Assembly (NCBI GenBank): GCA_015680685.1
Contig: MNCI01003593.1
Location: 160,009-224,008 of the forward strand
Source: Gnetum montanum
Taxonomy: Eukaryota > Streptophyta > Gnetopsida > Gnetales > Gnetaceae
Direction of reading: 5' to 3'
DNA length: 64,000 nt
Positions 1 through 11,815 of the stretch are shown piece after piece; within the stretch, counting starts at the first letter, position 1, and every line of letters starts with the position of its first letter. The translations under genes and the position numbers were made by a program. The notes below the pieces were generated by a model. That model saw nothing but the letters and a program-made list of their open reading frames with translations, made no database searches and was not told where the DNA came from.

Positions 1-64
1 GATGTGAGTGATCTCCTATGTTCTACTTAGCACATGAACACTTAGTCCCAAGCAACGGTGCCAA
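1..64. other. Unassigned left edge
   Basis: No coding sequence or repeat is recognised here. It flanks the LTR that begins at 65 and should be the sequence into which that family-B LTR or element was inserted. It is too short to assign. Confidence 0.4.
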
Positions 65-544
65 TGATGAGTGGCAAGGTACCCCTGCACTCAACCATAC
101 GAATATGAGTGTAGCACGCACGATCCAGTCGAACTCCATAGACTAAGTGCCTACACGCCTTATGGAACATTTAAAGTTAATCATTCTTTGTCTTCCCAGA
201 CTTACTTGTAGTTTTCACAGTGTATGGTTAAGCATGTCTGAGGTATATGATTTTTATGTCTTTTCTGTTTTATCTCCTATGCTAATGAGTTGAAGTGTGA
301 AGAGACTAATTAACTAACTCTAGCTAACTAGCTAAGTCTTAATTAAATTAGCATTAGCATTTGCTCTCACTTACCGTTCACACCCTGAAACAATGAAACC
401 TTGGTTACCAAACACTAATCGTTGCTGGATCACCAAGCGTAACCCACATGCTCGAAGTGGTCGTACTAAGGCACTTAACTAGGAGAGAAGGGTTGATAGA
501 GATTTAATAACTAATAAAGCATTTAAATAATGAATAATAAATAA
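65..544 (-). repeat. Family-B LTR, R/U5 part (cut by gap)
   Basis: Read on the minus strand this ends in the same terminal block (CCACTCATCA type) as the LTRs at 26386, 33668, 48030 and 57058. It shares their 'CTCATATxCGTATGGTTG' and 'ACTTGGTAAT/ACCAAG' landmarks. The LTR end is placed at 65, where the complement reads TGATGAGTGG. The other LTRs are about 800-930 bp, so the missing U3 should lie inside the gap that starts at 545. Whether this is a solo LTR or the end of a full element cannot be told. Confidence 0.7.
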
Positions 545-1369
545 NNNNNNNNNNNNNNNNNNNNNNNNNNNNNNNNNNNNNNNNNNNNNNNNNNNNNNNN
601 NNNNNNNNNNNNNNNNNNNNNNNNNNNNNNNNNNNNNNNNNNNNNNNNNNNNNNNNNNNNNNNNNNNNNNNNNNNNNNNNNNNNNNNNNNNNNNNNNNNN
701 NNNNNNNNNNNNNNNNNNNNNNNNNNNNNNNNNNNNNNNNNNNNNNNNNNNNNNNNNNNNNNNNNNNNNNNNNNNNNNNNNNNNNNNNNNNNNNNNNNNN
801 NNNNNNNNNNNNNNNNNNNNNNNNNNNNNNNNNNNNNNNNNNNNNNNNNNNNNNNNNNNNNNNNNNNNNNNNNNNNNNNNNNNNNNNNNNNNNNNNNNNN
901 NNNNNNNNNNNNNNNNNNNNNNNNNNNNNNNNNNNNNNNNNNNNNNNNNNNNNNNNNNNNNNNNNNNNNNNNNNNNNNNNNNNNNNNNNNNNNNNNNNNN
1001 NNNNNNNNNNNNNNNNNNNNNNNNNNNNNNNNNNNNNNNNNNNNNNNNNNNNNNNNNNNNNNNNNNNNNNNNNNNNNNNNNNNNNNNNNNNNNNNNNNNN
1101 NNNNNNNNNNNNNNNNNNNNNNNNNNNNNNNNNNNNNNNNNNNNNNNNNNNNNNNNNNNNNNNNNNNNNNNNNNNNNNNNNNNNNNNNNNNNNNNNNNNN
1201 NNNNNNNNNNNNNNNNNNNNNNNNNNNNNNNNNNNNNNNNNNNNNNNNNNNNNNNNNNNNNNNNNNNNNNNNNNNNNNNNNNNNNNNNNNNNNNNNNNNN
1301 NNNNNNNNNNNNNNNNNNNNNNNNNNNNNNNNNNNNNNNNNNNNNNNNNNNNNNNNNNNNNNNNNNNNN
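545..1369. other. Sequence gap (825 N)
   Basis: A run of N. Apparent open frames crossing it are artefacts. It hides the U3 of the family-B LTR and probably the 3' LTR of the copy-1 element. Confidence 0.99.
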
Positions 1370-1794
1370 ATGCACTTTCAAGCCCAAGAAATGGTGAGGG
1401 TGGGAGGATGGTAGTGCTATGGATGGGCTACAGGACTACTAGGACTCCAATAGGTGGTGCTAATGGTGAGAGCCCCAACCACTAATGAAACACCCAAGGT
1501 TGACAATGCTACTGATATGACCTAGGGATGGTACTACTGGTGATGGTGGTAGTAGCTTTGAAAGGTGAAGAAAATGCCCAAGGGCATCTCCAAAGGATTA
1601 GCAAAATGCTAAGGGTGGTGACACTACAAATGTTCTACAGGATTTTTCTTCACTATGTGAAGTTTATTCTAGGACTACAATGCCCTACCTTGCATGACTC
1701 ATGAGATGTGGGTAGTTGATGGAGAATGGAAAGTATTTGTGCTCACTTTTTTGTAGAATTATGTATGTTGAGTTGTGCATACTAAACTATGTAC
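1370..1794. other. Unassigned 3' flank of copy-1 pol
   Basis: G-rich on the plus strand with GGTGGT/GATGGTGG stretches and no supported ORF. By position it should be 3' untranslated sequence or the start of the 3' LTR of the copy-1 element. I see no clear match to the proposed 5' LTR at 16.5-18.15 kb. Confidence 0.4.
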
Positions 1795-2262
1795 CTAGTT
1801 TAAGCTCTTGGTAGACCACATGTTGTGCTAGTTTAAGGTTCTATAGACCATGAACCTAGTTTAAAGTCCTAGCAGACTATGATGTGCTAGTTTATAGTCC
1901 TAGCAGACTATTATGTTTTAGTTTAATGTTGTATTGGATAGTGGATGTTGTGCTAGTTTAACATCATGATGCAAGGATGGTCTATGCTAATTTATAGTCA
2001 TAGCAAACTATTTATGCTAGTTTATAGTCATAACAGACTATTTGTGCTAGTTTATAGTCATAGTGGACTATTTGTGCTAATTTATAGTTATAGTGGACTA
2101 TGTTATGGATGCCAATTTAGCCTTGTAGCCCAAGGATGAGCTATGCTAGTTTATAGTCGTAGTGAACTATTTGTGCGAGTTTATGGTCATAGTAGATTAT
2201 TTGTGCTAGTTTATAGTCATAGTAGACTATTTGTGCCAGTTTATAGTCATAGCAGACTCTTG
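1795..2262 (-). repeat. Minisatellite, about 30-bp unit, 3' of copy-1 integrase
   Basis: About 15 degenerate tandem units of roughly 28-36 bp with core TAGTTTATAGTCATAG and a spacer such as CAGACTATTTGTGC. They follow directly after the end of the integrase reading frame. The unit is related to the TAGTTTAAGGCCAT units at 11816-12262, so this is one minisatellite family placed after different modules. Tandem repeats between pol and the 3' LTR are known for Ogre-like Tat elements. Confidence 0.85.
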
Positions 2263-2289
2263 CTTACTTTGCTTTCTCATTGATGCAGT

Positions 2290-3430
2290 GTTACATGCTA
2301 GGTGTAGTACAGCTTCAGGTACAAATGATTGGTCAAATTGGCAAACTCATTACGTTCTAGATCAGCAAGCTTGAATGCTCCATTATGATAGGCTTTGGTG
2401 ACCATAAAAGGCCTTTTCTAGTTAGTTGAGAATTTTCTCATGGATTTTTGAATGGCCTTAAGAACTAGGTCCCCTTCCTTGATCTGGTGTTGGTGTGGAT
2501 TGTGGTGGTGCTTTTGCCATTGCTTCTCTTGGTACCATGCAATGTGATCAAGCATATATGTGCTCCTCCTTTATAGAGTTTAGCTAAATGGATCTTAACT
2601 CATTGTCTTTGGCCTTGTTAATAAAGCTCATGAGGATTACAGGGAGTAATGGGACTTTCAATTCAAGTGGAAAAATCACTTCAAAACCATATACAAGGCT
2701 ATATGGCATCTTACCTATTGCTATTTTGCATGTCATGCGGTAGGCCCATACTATATAGACCTATTGCTCATGCCATCATCATTTGCTACTACTAACCATC
2801 TTCTTTAGAAGGTTGATGATGACCTTGTTTGTAGCCTCCACCTGGCCATTCACTTGTAGGTAGTATGATGATGAGAAGGAATGCTTGAAGCCAAGGTATT
2901 TGTAGAAGACTTTGGTTTCTGCACTACTAAACTATGGCCTATTATCTGTGACAATGATCATGGGTAGACCAAATTAGGTCACTATATTGTCAAGGATGGA
3001 TTCGTAGACCTATTATGATGTGGTCCTCCTAAGGGAAATGGCTTCAACTCACTTGGTAAAATATTCAATTGTGATTATGATGAAGCTATGTTCTACAAAG
3101 GACCTAGGCATGATGGGCCCTATGATATCTAACTTTCAACATTGGATTGACCATGTGATCTATAGTTAAGTGGGTGCTGCATGCATTAATTTGCCATGTC
3201 ATTGATGCATGTCATATGTATTGACCTTGGAAATGCAATTGCACTCCATGTAAATCCAATAGTAGCCTAAGCATCTAATTTTTGATGCCATTGCCCTAGG
3301 TGCTACGTGGTCTCCGCATAGTCCCTTGTGGACTTGATCAATGATTATTTGTGCTTCATCATTGCTAACACAGGTCAATAGTATGTCATTTTAGGATCTA
3401 CAACATAGTGTGCCATCACCCACAATGATG
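2290..3430 (-). pseudogene. Copy-1 integrase domain
   Basis: Integrase inserts the DNA copy into the host chromosome. On the minus strand I read 'LDIIGPI' (first Asp), 'SFIIITIEYFTK', 'FGLPMIIVTDN' (second Asp), 'YYLQVNGQVEATNK' (Glu), then a C-terminal GPY/F-like block 'MVTKAYHNGAFKLADL' near 2330-2425 ending 'LKLYYT'. All three DDE residues can be recognised even though stops break the frame. The N-terminal zinc finger is poorly kept. Confidence 0.9.
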
Positions 3431-3699
3431 TACTACTATGACTATTTCCGCATGACATCCTTTTAGGCAATGGTTAGATGTTGCAAAGGGTCATCCTATT
3501 GAAGGTATGACTTGATGTCATCATACCACTCTTACGTGTGAGCTATGTTTATTTTGGTTATAGATGAAATATTAGTTATCTCTATGATAGTTTTGATGCA
3601 ATCTATTATTGAGGTGGGTAAGGCATGAAACATGTTGGGTGCAATGCTTAAGGATCATGTGGCTAATGCATCTACAATGGCATTTTCATTGTGGGAAAT

Positions 3700-4300
3700 G
3701 TGTTGGATATCTATGGTTGCAAATCATCAGAGTAAGTGCTTCATCAAGTCATAATAATATTGTAAGTGTTATGCTTTGTAAGCGTAAACCTTTGTAACTT
3801 GATTGATGACTAGTTGTGAATCACCTCAAATTGCTAGGTTTTGAATTCCTAGGTCAGGAGCTACTATAAGACCTCTAAGGAGACCTTCGTACTCTACTAC
3901 ATTGTTAGTGCAAGGAAATATAAAAAAATAAGCAAAGGGTCAGATCTCCCTAGAGGGAAATGTGATTATAGTAGTAGAACTACCTTATTGAGAGGTTGAA
4001 GTGCCATCAAAGTGTAAAATTACCTCAAATTTAGCAGGCACTTGGCTTATGCTACTAACATGCTCATCCAAAAATTCTAGATATATGGTTACTTGATTGT
4101 TTATCGATGAAGTCGTTAGTTGTGTGGCCATTGCTTGACCTTTAGTTGATGCTTGCATTATGTAGTGCAAGTAAAACTTCATGATTATTGCTTTCCACCA
4201 TGTGATTTGACTACTTTCATAGATGTTCATTATTATTACCCAAAGTACATTGCTTTTGCAGATGATATTTACTTGGCTACAAAAGAGATAATGCCTCAAC
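3700..4300 (-). pseudogene. Copy-1 RNase H and second (FDG-type) RNase H
   Basis: The open part 3985-4299 begins 'MRHYLFC', the end of the retroviral-type RNase H. It passes through 'KGQAMA' and ends with 'FEVILHFDGTST', the start of a second RNase H-like domain. In the next frame, at about 3880-3960, comes 'FPCTNNVVEYEGLL'. The tandem arrangement of two RNase H-like domains is a Tat-lineage trait. The frame breaks between 'FDGTST' and 'CTNN', so no active enzyme is made. The matching copy-2 block is at 36345-36662. Confidence 0.85.
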
Positions 4301-4739
4301 TTCTTAATGCAAAGACAAAGGTGAGGTAGTTCTTTTCCACATCATTGTATTTTTGCTTCATGGGTCACTAACACATGTCTAGGTAGTATACAAGAATCTT
4401 TAAGCCATTTTCTCACTTTTGATAAAGCAAAGAAGTAATGGATGTGTTGGAAGTCGCAACGTATATGTAAAAATGTTTATCTCCTTGTGGAGGATAGATT
4501 GTTGGAAGCTGAGCCAGCTCCTACTTGAGGTTGTCAAATGCCTCTTAGCATTGAGCTATCCACTTAAAGTGGATACCCTTTTTGAGGAAATGTTGCATTG
4601 TCTATAGCTTATTGATTAACTATGTGATAAACTAACATATGAATTACAATCTACACTATAACCCATGTAGCTCCTTAAGGCTAGTTGGTGGTGCTAAGTT
4701 GATGATGGTCTTAACCTTATCAGGGTCTATGCATATACC

Positions 4740-5340
4740 TACTTATTATACCAAAAAACCTAGCATGTGACTCATCTTAACACAAAAAACACACTTCTTA
4801 GGATTTAGCCTAAGGTCATGTCTAAGGCAATTTTTGAGTACATGGTCTAAGTCATTTATGTGATAATGTTTCATTTTTGACTTAACTACTATGTCATCAA
4901 TATAGTCATTGAGCAAGTCTAACAAGTAGTCATTGAAGATGTATGTTATGGAATGTTGATAGGTTTCTCCTGTGTTCTTTAGTTTGAAAGGCATCGTTGT
5001 ATAAAAAAATGTACCCCAAGGGGTCATAAAGGTTTTACCAAGTTCATGCTCCAGGTTGATCTGAATTTGGTTGTAACCAAAGCACCCATCCATGAAGGAC
5101 AACAAGGCATGACCAACCATGGTATTGACTAATTAATTGATACTAGGCAATGGAAAATCATTTTTGATGATTTCCTTATTTAGGTCCCAAAAGTCTATGT
5201 AGATGTGTATGCTTCTATTTTTCTTAGGTACAACCATGATGTTGGACACCTAATTTGCATAGTCAATGGCCTAGATGAAACCAACCTTGTATAGCTTAGT
5301 GATTTCATCATGAACTGTCAACACCATCTCAGGCCTAACC
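4740..5340 (-). pseudogene. Copy-1 reverse transcriptase domain
   Basis: Copies element RNA into DNA in the family. Visible blocks are a 'VVPKKN' start, 'DFPLPSIN', 'LLSFMDGCFGYNQIQINLE', 'TFMTPWGTFFYTTMPFKLKN' and the catalytic box 'NDYIDDIVVKSK' (YIDD version of YxDD), then 'LNPKKCVF'. The longest open stretch is 4746-5120. The catalytic aspartates are kept, but stops occur upstream of 5120, many where glutamine or tryptophan is expected. RNase H follows downstream on the same strand. Confidence 0.95.
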
Positions 5341-5917
5341 TTACAAGATTTCTATTTAACTGGTTTTATGTGAGGATTGACGATGATGTTGTACTACACT
5401 ATGATAGGATCTAGGCCTAGCATGTCTTCTTAGGACCATGAAAATGCCTTGATGTTGTCATTGAGTGGTTTTACGATGTTTTGGATGTGTTGAGGCTTTA
5501 ATAAGAAACTAAGTTTCAGTGTCTTCACCTCGACACTGAGCATTGCTACAGGGGCTTTGATGAGGGAATCCTCAATGATGTCACGTTCATCTAGATCAAG
5601 AATCCTAACTAGATGGTTGGGCCAATCTAGCACTACTTCTATGGATGTTACATGGTCATCACTGGCTATGGGCTTAAGGTCTAGGCATTGTGCATCAATG
5701 CATCGGACCAGGTGACCATGAGGTCTAGTGAGGATCAAAGGTGAATGGAGATGCTCATATATGCTCATGCTATAATCCTACAACATGTTTTATAAAACAA
5801 CTAGAAAGAATGTCAAGCTGCACCTATCTTAATAGAGTCAAAATGTAAAAAATGAGGAAAGCAATGTAATTAGTAATTGCCTAAACATGCAAAAGTGGGC
5901 ATTAGAAAAGCAAGTGT

Positions 5918-5985
5918 GTAACCTAGTTTTAGGCTTTGGTAGGCCAAATTGCTAGTTTAAGGTCTTAACGGATCATGATTTGTGC
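5918..5985 (-). repeat. Minisatellite remnant upstream of copy-1 pol
   Basis: Two degenerate units, 'CTAGTTTTAGGCTTTGGTAG' and 'CTAGTTTAAGGTCTTAACGG', of the same family as 1795-2262 and 11816-12262. It sits between the U3-like spacer and pol. Copy 2 has a matching remnant at 33460-33555. Confidence 0.7.
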
Positions 5986-5999
5986 AAGATATGTTGGTT

Positions 6000-7560
6000 C
6001 AAGCTAGGCAAAGAGTGTCTGAAATGTGGACTTGCATTGGGCATTCACTAGGCAACCAAAAAAATCTTAGAAATTTTTTAAGTCTAGGATCATTAGGAAA
6101 AAGTCAAAAATTTTCTAACTTTGGTTGCCATTCTCACCCCTTGCTATGCTCATCCCCTTTTGCTACACTTCATGAGAAACTTAGGAAAATTTGAAAATTT
6201 GCCTAATTATGGGAGCACTAGTGTAGTCGTTGGCACATTTAATTACCCCATGAAGATATATATGCATGCTTCATCAAGGTTAAACTATCATTTTTTAAAG
6301 TGTGAATGAGAAGTTATAGAGTGTATTACAATGTGAAGTGACAACTAGAGCATATCAAGTGGAGCATAGCATTAGGATGATGCATTGCAGTGATCATCAA
6401 CACCTTAGACTTACAAATGTAGAAGAGGGAAGGTGAGCCATGGAACACCTACCGCAGGTGTAGGTGGAGGACTGCACCACTCACTGTTAGGTACACTTTC
6501 TATGCTTGTCCCCTTTTGTACCATTTTTTCTTTGCATTTTGACTTTTCTTTCTTGCATTGGGATTTGGGTCCTGCGGCAACCTACCTTAGTAGGGACCAC
6601 CATTGCCTTGGCTACCTTGGCAACCATGACCAAGAGGAGAAGACGTGTGCATGGGTTGTGGGTTCATGTTGATGCATTATTTTATTTTTATTATCTATGT
6701 TAATTGTCTACAATGAATGAGATAAGGGAAAACACGTGGGTTATGAGGGATTTTGTATATTTATTTCCAAGGGATGTGGCACATGGGGCAAGGGAGAGGG
6801 AAAAAATGAGGGTTTTGTCCTAGTAGTGGACTAGGATTTCCCTCAGTAGGACCACACCACATGGAGGACATAGAATGGAATAGAAATGATCATGGCTAGG
6901 AAGTGCATGACCAAGGTTTCTTTCTTTCACTCTTTTTCTTTTTACCTTAGTGCATGGGTAAGAGCGATGGTAGATTGGGGCAAGGTTTATGGCTAAAAAT
7001 TGTTGTGGCTAGGAAAAAAGGCTCTGGCATTGCTTATTTCATGTGTGGGTGCAATGCAGGGCAAGCACAAAGGGAGGGTTGGGTGTCACAAGGACACATG
7101 GGGAGAAGACCATAGGGACAAGGAAAGGGACAACAGTGGTGTAGCCACAATGACAACGACTAGGGTGAGGGGATGAATGGGGCTATGGAGATTTCCTAGG
7201 TTGCATCCATGGTGAGTACCCCAACACATGTTATTGGTGCATGATGAAATTAGGTAGCATGAAAAAGGAGATGTGGTGATGAGAGCTCAGGTATTGGTGG
7301 CTATGCTCCTTGGGAAGTGTAGCTAATAGTTCATCTCTAGATGCAATGTGATGCTACACTACTAATAGTTCGAAAGAATTTTTGTTGTTGTTTTGGGACC
7401 ACACCCCTCTAGGGAGCATAGTCAGCAGTTAGGGAAACTTGATGATTTTTTTGGCTATGCTTCCTATGGAGTGTAGTAGATAGTTAGAAATTTTTTGGAT
7501 ATCATGGTACATTTCCTAGAGTTAGAAAAATTTTGAAATTTTTTTTTTCAAAAAATTTGT
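6000..7560 (-). repeat. U3-like spacer of copy 1 with short inverted repeats
   Basis: Non-coding. It contains several copies of a degenerate inverted repeat of the form GCTATGCTC - spacer - GAGTGTAGC, followed by AGTTAGGAAAATTTTG-like sequence (for example near 6145-6195, 7297-7325, 7405-7430 and 7460-7500). The same motif recurs in the putative copy-1 LTR (17390-18110). 'TACACTTTCTATGCTTGT' occurs near both 6490 and 17800. Two short open frames at 6433-6703 have no recognisable domain and I do not call them genes. The spacer separates the divergent aORF and pol. Confidence 0.55.
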
Positions 7561-8326
7561 TAAGTGTAAAACTAGGATGTCAAATGATCAAGATGCCAAG
7601 TGTAAAAATACCAATGGTAAGAATGCCTTATGCAAAACAAAATGCTAAATGCATGAAAGCTATTCCAAAATGCTAATTTTGCAACTTAAACATATGGATG
7701 CTAGAACATGCGAACCATGTTGGTGCAAATGGTACAAATGTAAAGCAAAATGCTAATACTACATGATTGCTATACCCCAATGAGCACCAGGCACATCAAA
7801 TGTGTATTGATGTCCTATGCTCATAGGTCTCAATGGAGGACCCTAAGGATATATTTCTAAGTTATGCTATTTTGAGTTTAATTTGCTAATTTTTGCTAAG
7901 TGTAAGTTAATATTTTATTTTAAAATGCAATTTTTTGTGTGCTCATGCTACATTCATTTGTTGTCTTGTAGTTGTAGGGTGCTACTGAAGCCTATCTTAG
8001 TGATCATGAAGCTCATCAACATCCTATCTTGCATCAGCTAGCTCGTATCCAACACACCAACACCTAACTTGAAGTTGGACCATTAGGTGGTGTGGTTTCA
8101 GCTAGGGAGGACCAAATTCCTAGCTTACCTACTACAACACTTTAGTGTAATCATGTGGGCACACTTGGTAGCGAAGGCTACAAGTGCCATACCCAAGGCA
8201 TTGTTGGCTAAGACAAACCAAGACATACCATGATTTATAACCGATGAGCCCATGATTGGTGGTGATCGACTAGGTGGTCCGAGACTAAACCCTAGGAGTG
8301 TTTGTCACTTAGCTAGAATCTGGAGC
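7561..8326. other. Leader of the copy-1 aORF
   Basis: AT-rich, with short repeated phrases such as 'AAAATGCTAA' around 7600-7760. No ORF is supported. It lies between the U3-like spacer and the aORF start and is presumably its 5' untranslated region or promoter-proximal part. Confidence 0.4.
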
Positions 8327-8430
8327 ATGCCAGAGTTCTTTTATTATAATAAGAGCAACACCCTTTTTATTATCATGTATATGCATACAGTCTTCTAGAA
8401 TCTACTTGGGACTATATATTGTGTCAGCAG

Positions 8431-8516
8431 GTAAGTGCGCTTGCTTTTCATTATCTCTCCTTGTCATTGGCCATGCTATATTTGCTAACTGTTGACTATG
8501 GATGTGTAATGCCAAG
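8431..8516 (+). other. Candidate first intron of copy-1 aORF
   Basis: GT..AG interval of 86 bp with a strong CAG/GTAAGT donor, a CTAAC branch-site-like motif about 30 nt before the acceptor, and the acceptor AAG just before the 'FKVDDKGL' block. The copy-2 homologue has an 89-bp GT..AG interval at the same place with CTAAC 25 nt before the acceptor. Frame decay prevents a firm phase assignment. Confidence 0.6.
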
Positions 8517-11412
8517 TTTAAAGTTGATGACAAGGGACTTCATGATGAGAGAGGGGCTCTTACTTTGACATTTACTATTCTAAAGGTATTTTCTTCTAGT
8601 CCAAGCTTTTGGGAGGTAGTGATTGAACAAGTGGGAGAGAGCTTAGAGAACTATCTCATTCGATACTCGAAGGCATTCGAGCAATGTTAGATCTACAATT
8701 GACTTGATGAGGAATCAACTAGTGGTAAGCCTATCTTTAGAGAGCTTTTTGTGACCCTACTTGCATCATGCACACTATTTGTTTCATGTGAGTATTCATT
8801 ATGTTGGCTTGACTTTTATTGCTTGTTCTCATGCACCCATTGATTGCATGGTGCTAACATTGCATTTGCCTATGTTACAAAAATTGTTTCTTTAGGAGAA
8901 GTCACAGTGGTAATCATTGATCATAATGAGGCTACCCTCATCATAAAGTATGGCAATGTGGAGGGGGAATTGGAGTGGATGTGTCATCAAGCCTTAGAAG
9001 CTTTGACTGGTTGGCTTACCCATATTGGGTTGATGGTCCTTTTCTTAGCCCTTAGCCCGAGCACACTAATGGCTAAGATGGTGAGCATTGATGACTCCTT
9101 TAGCCATGATTCCCACTATTTTGTTACTCATGTGCATGGAGTGAAGATAGTCTTGGACCTCAATGATTCCTTCTTTGCTGACTTCTTTGGTCTTTCCTCT
9201 ATGGGCCCATCAATCATTGACAAGCCCAACCGAAAGGTGGACTAGAGAGAGAAGATTAAGAAGTGGTTGGGGAGCACTCGCTCTAGTAAAGGCATCATGG
9301 TTGAGAACATGCGTGTGCCTAAGGTCTAAAGGCTTCACCCTCTTTTCTGTGCCCGCACCATTCCTAAGCTACTCTCCTAAGGAAAGGTCCTTGGAGTGGA
9401 GCAGGTGTGGGTGAAGTAGGACATCATAGAGGAGGGCACTAGGTTTAACTAGGCCTCTTCTATTGCCACTAGGTTATAGGTACAGAGTATTAGGCTTTGC
9501 CAAAAAATCCATGCAAGATCTCACTTTCACATCACATTCTTCGTAGCTTAACTGTGAAGTCTTATGGAGTTTCTAGTGATCAAAGATAGTGGGTGTTGGA
9601 TTGTGCAGGATCATAGGCAGCTATCCAAGCCATGGATTAAGCACTTGTTCACCACCACTCATGTGTAGGACCCTATAGAAGGAATTGAGGATTCATATTT
9701 AGTTACAATGAAGGCACATCTAGGGAGGTGATAGTCACCATATTCGTATGATAGTGCAGGTGAGTGTCCACCAACTATTGTTGGGAATGAATAGAGGATG
9801 GAGCGATACATTGCAAAGACAGTGGGATCCTCCAAGACAAAAATCAGGAGGCTACACTTGATAGAGGAGACTTCCCCTACAGTTGGACAAGTAGGCATTA
9901 AAAAAGTCTACCTCAAGATACCCACACTCCATTCAGTGATCGTAGGTTAGCATACATCATAGATGCATTTGGATTATATCTTTTTTTTGTTTTTGTTTTA
10001 TTATTCTATGCTAATACTACTATGTTATGTGAGTTAGGCAAGAGGGCTACTAAGGAAGCAATGATGACAATAGTGAGAGCAATGAACAAAACCCCTCCTT
10101 TGGTTGAAGAGGAGGTAGCTTGCAAGGGGGATCTACGAGAGGCCCTAGAAATCTTCCACTAGTTTGATGTGGAGGGGCTATTCCACCCAAAGGGTGACTT
10201 CACCAATATCTTTAATGGTGTGTAGTTGGGAGACTTGCCCACATTGAAATCCAAGGGATTGCTTGGTAGGCACTTTGTGTTACCATTTATCTTTACCTTT
10301 TGCTCTAAAGGCTTTAACTACTCACTTATCACTAAGTGTTGCATTGTGTTTGTATTATAGTTTTAGACCTTTCTGCCAATGATCCTCACAAGTGCCTGCC
10401 CATCGCATGAAGTCATAGGTAGAGACACCAAATAAATTCACCTTCATGAAAAGCATCATGGAGGACATAGTGGATTGTATATAGTAGGTGGATCCCAAAC
10501 TCAGTACATGTGTGATTTTTCTTGAACTATTTTACCAATTTTATGGCTTAGTTTGTTGCTAATATTGATTTTTTTCATTATATGTTAATAGGTTCTAAGC
10601 TTCGTTCGAATCAAAACTAGGTAGCTAATATGGCTACCATCCTTGAGTATGCCCCCAAGGTGGAGCAAGTGTCTTGTCATGTGTATGATGTAGTGAGCAA
10701 GTGCACACTTTTTAGTGCAAAGGTTTTGTGGACCTATAGGCACTCAAATGAGCACCTATGAAAACACATGCATGAGCTCTAAGAGATAGTCGTAATCCTG
10801 ACAATAAAAAATGAGGACCTCTAGTTCCGTTATGATTTCTTGTCAGCTTGGGTAGAAAAGGATGGTACCTAGTAGAAATCAAAGATAAATTACACTAATT
10901 ATTGGTCAGTAATCTGAGGTAAGAATGAGGCTACCTAAGAGATCATCAAGCAAAGGTTGTAGATGGATTTCCTCTCCTAGAAGAATGAGGAGTGGAAGAG
11001 CTTCAACACCAAGGTGTGCAAATGGAGACATACGTAGAAGGACCAGAAGTACCACTATAAGCATCAGCAACATGCCTACTTACAACAGCTAAAGGACGAG
11101 TCTATAAAGGCTTATTGCCTTGAGATGTTGGTTGAAGCAATTTGTGGGAGTTGGACCTTTGAGTTGTTTTCTCAGCATATAGTAGTTAGTGGTTTCCTAG
11201 AGTGACAGATTACCCTACCATAAGGGAAGACTTTGAAAATCACCTTTTCTATGCAACCTCCTACATGGACTATTGTGGATGAGGACAATATCCCTATAGA
11301 TTTTTTCTTTAGCTATGAGGATTAGATACGATTATCAAAGGATGAGATCCTGCAATGTTTTGAGGAGGGCCTTGATAGATTGCCTCTAGAGTCTGATGTA
11401 GGACCCTCTCAG

Positions 11413-11525
11413 GTTAGTTTTACTTTTGCCTTCTATGCTTTTTATGTGTTAGTTTTTTGCATTAACTTTGTATTATAGTTTTGCACTTGTAGATTAATTT
11501 ATTATTTTGCATTGCTTTGGGATAG
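11413..11525 (+). other. Candidate last intron of copy-1 aORF
   Basis: A 113-bp interval from CTCAG/GTTAGT to GATAG/GCACTAGG. Splicing joins '..VGPSQ' in phase 0 to 'ALGNNASPSG' and an in-frame stop at 11609. In copy 2 the interval 24141-24232 (minus strand) lies at the equivalent place before 'ALGDIGDPSS'. Confidence 0.65.
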
Positions 11526-11609
11526 GCACTAGGCAATAATGCAAGCCCTAGTGGAACAATAGAGAAGGAGGTGAAGGAACCTCAACCCCCACCAGACACC
11601 ACTAGCTAA

Positions 11610-11815
11610 GCTAACCTAATGTAGCTCTACTTTTGGGCAATTTTCACTTTGGCCATTTTGTCCCATGTTCATGCTATGTATTCCTACTTATAGAGATGCA
11701 ATAGAACTTACATGTTTTGCAATGAGGATTGTGTGTGAAGCTTTATGTTTATTTTGTTGCTTCTTTAATGTGGATAATGCAATTAGTTGATGGGATTAGG
11801 ACCCATGTGGACCCC
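11610..11815. other. aORF 3' flank
   Basis: Non-coding and T-rich. It is probably the 3' untranslated region of the plus-strand aORF, before the minisatellite that separates it from gag-protease. Confidence 0.4.

Larger units (their letters stand above)
2285..5775 (-). pseudogene. pol: Copy-1 pol polyprotein (RT, RNase H, second RNase H, integrase)
   Basis: A decayed pol of a Tat-like Ty3/gypsy element, read on the minus strand. An ATG near 5768 opens an upstream linker (to about 5430). RT follows (about 5340-4740), then an RNase H tail (4300-4040), a second FDG-type RNase H (about 4035-3770) and integrase (about 3430-2290). Open pieces are 5430-5768, 4746-5120 and 3985-4299; stops and frameshifts separate the rest. 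Pol starts about 150 bp after a minisatellite remnant and is not joined to gag-protease, which lies more than 6 kb upstream. The linker-to-integrase order matches copy 2 at 34.6-38.0 kb block for block. Confidence 0.9.
8327..11609 (+). pseudogene. Extra ORF on the strand opposite to gag/pol, copy 1 (aORF)
   Basis: Decayed gene of unknown function transcribed against gag and pol. It starts at ATG 8327 ('MPEFFYYN'), as copy 2 starts 'MPEYSRYN'. Blocks shared with copy 2 include 'KVDDKGL', 'SSPSFWEVV', 'GVKIVLDLNDSFFADFFGL' and 'KPWIKHLFTT'. A charged, glutamine-rich C-terminal third looks like coiled coil (about 10650-11200), followed by a final 'ALGNNASPSG..PPPD' tail. Candidate introns are 8431-8516 (GTAAGT donor, CTAAC before the AG) and 11413-11525 (CAG/GTTAGT to TAG/GC). 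The tail after the last intron matches the copy-2 tail. Many stops replace Gln codons. It ends tail-to-tail with gag-protease across the minisatellite. Extra antisense ORFs are known in Tat elements such as Grande, but I cannot assign a domain. Confidence 0.7.

Noticed and set aside
479-1387. 302-residue minus-strand open frame
   Set aside because: It consists almost entirely of unknown residues from the N gap; the real ends are a few codons.
1795-2262. Possible CRISPR-like array (regular repeats with variable spacers)
   Set aside because: Units are degenerate throughout with no constant repeat or unique spacers, the context is a plant retroelement and no cas gene is present.
6433-6703. Two overlapping plus-strand ORFs near 6.4-6.7 kb
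   Set aside because: No recognisable domain, and they lie in the repetitive U3-like spacer.
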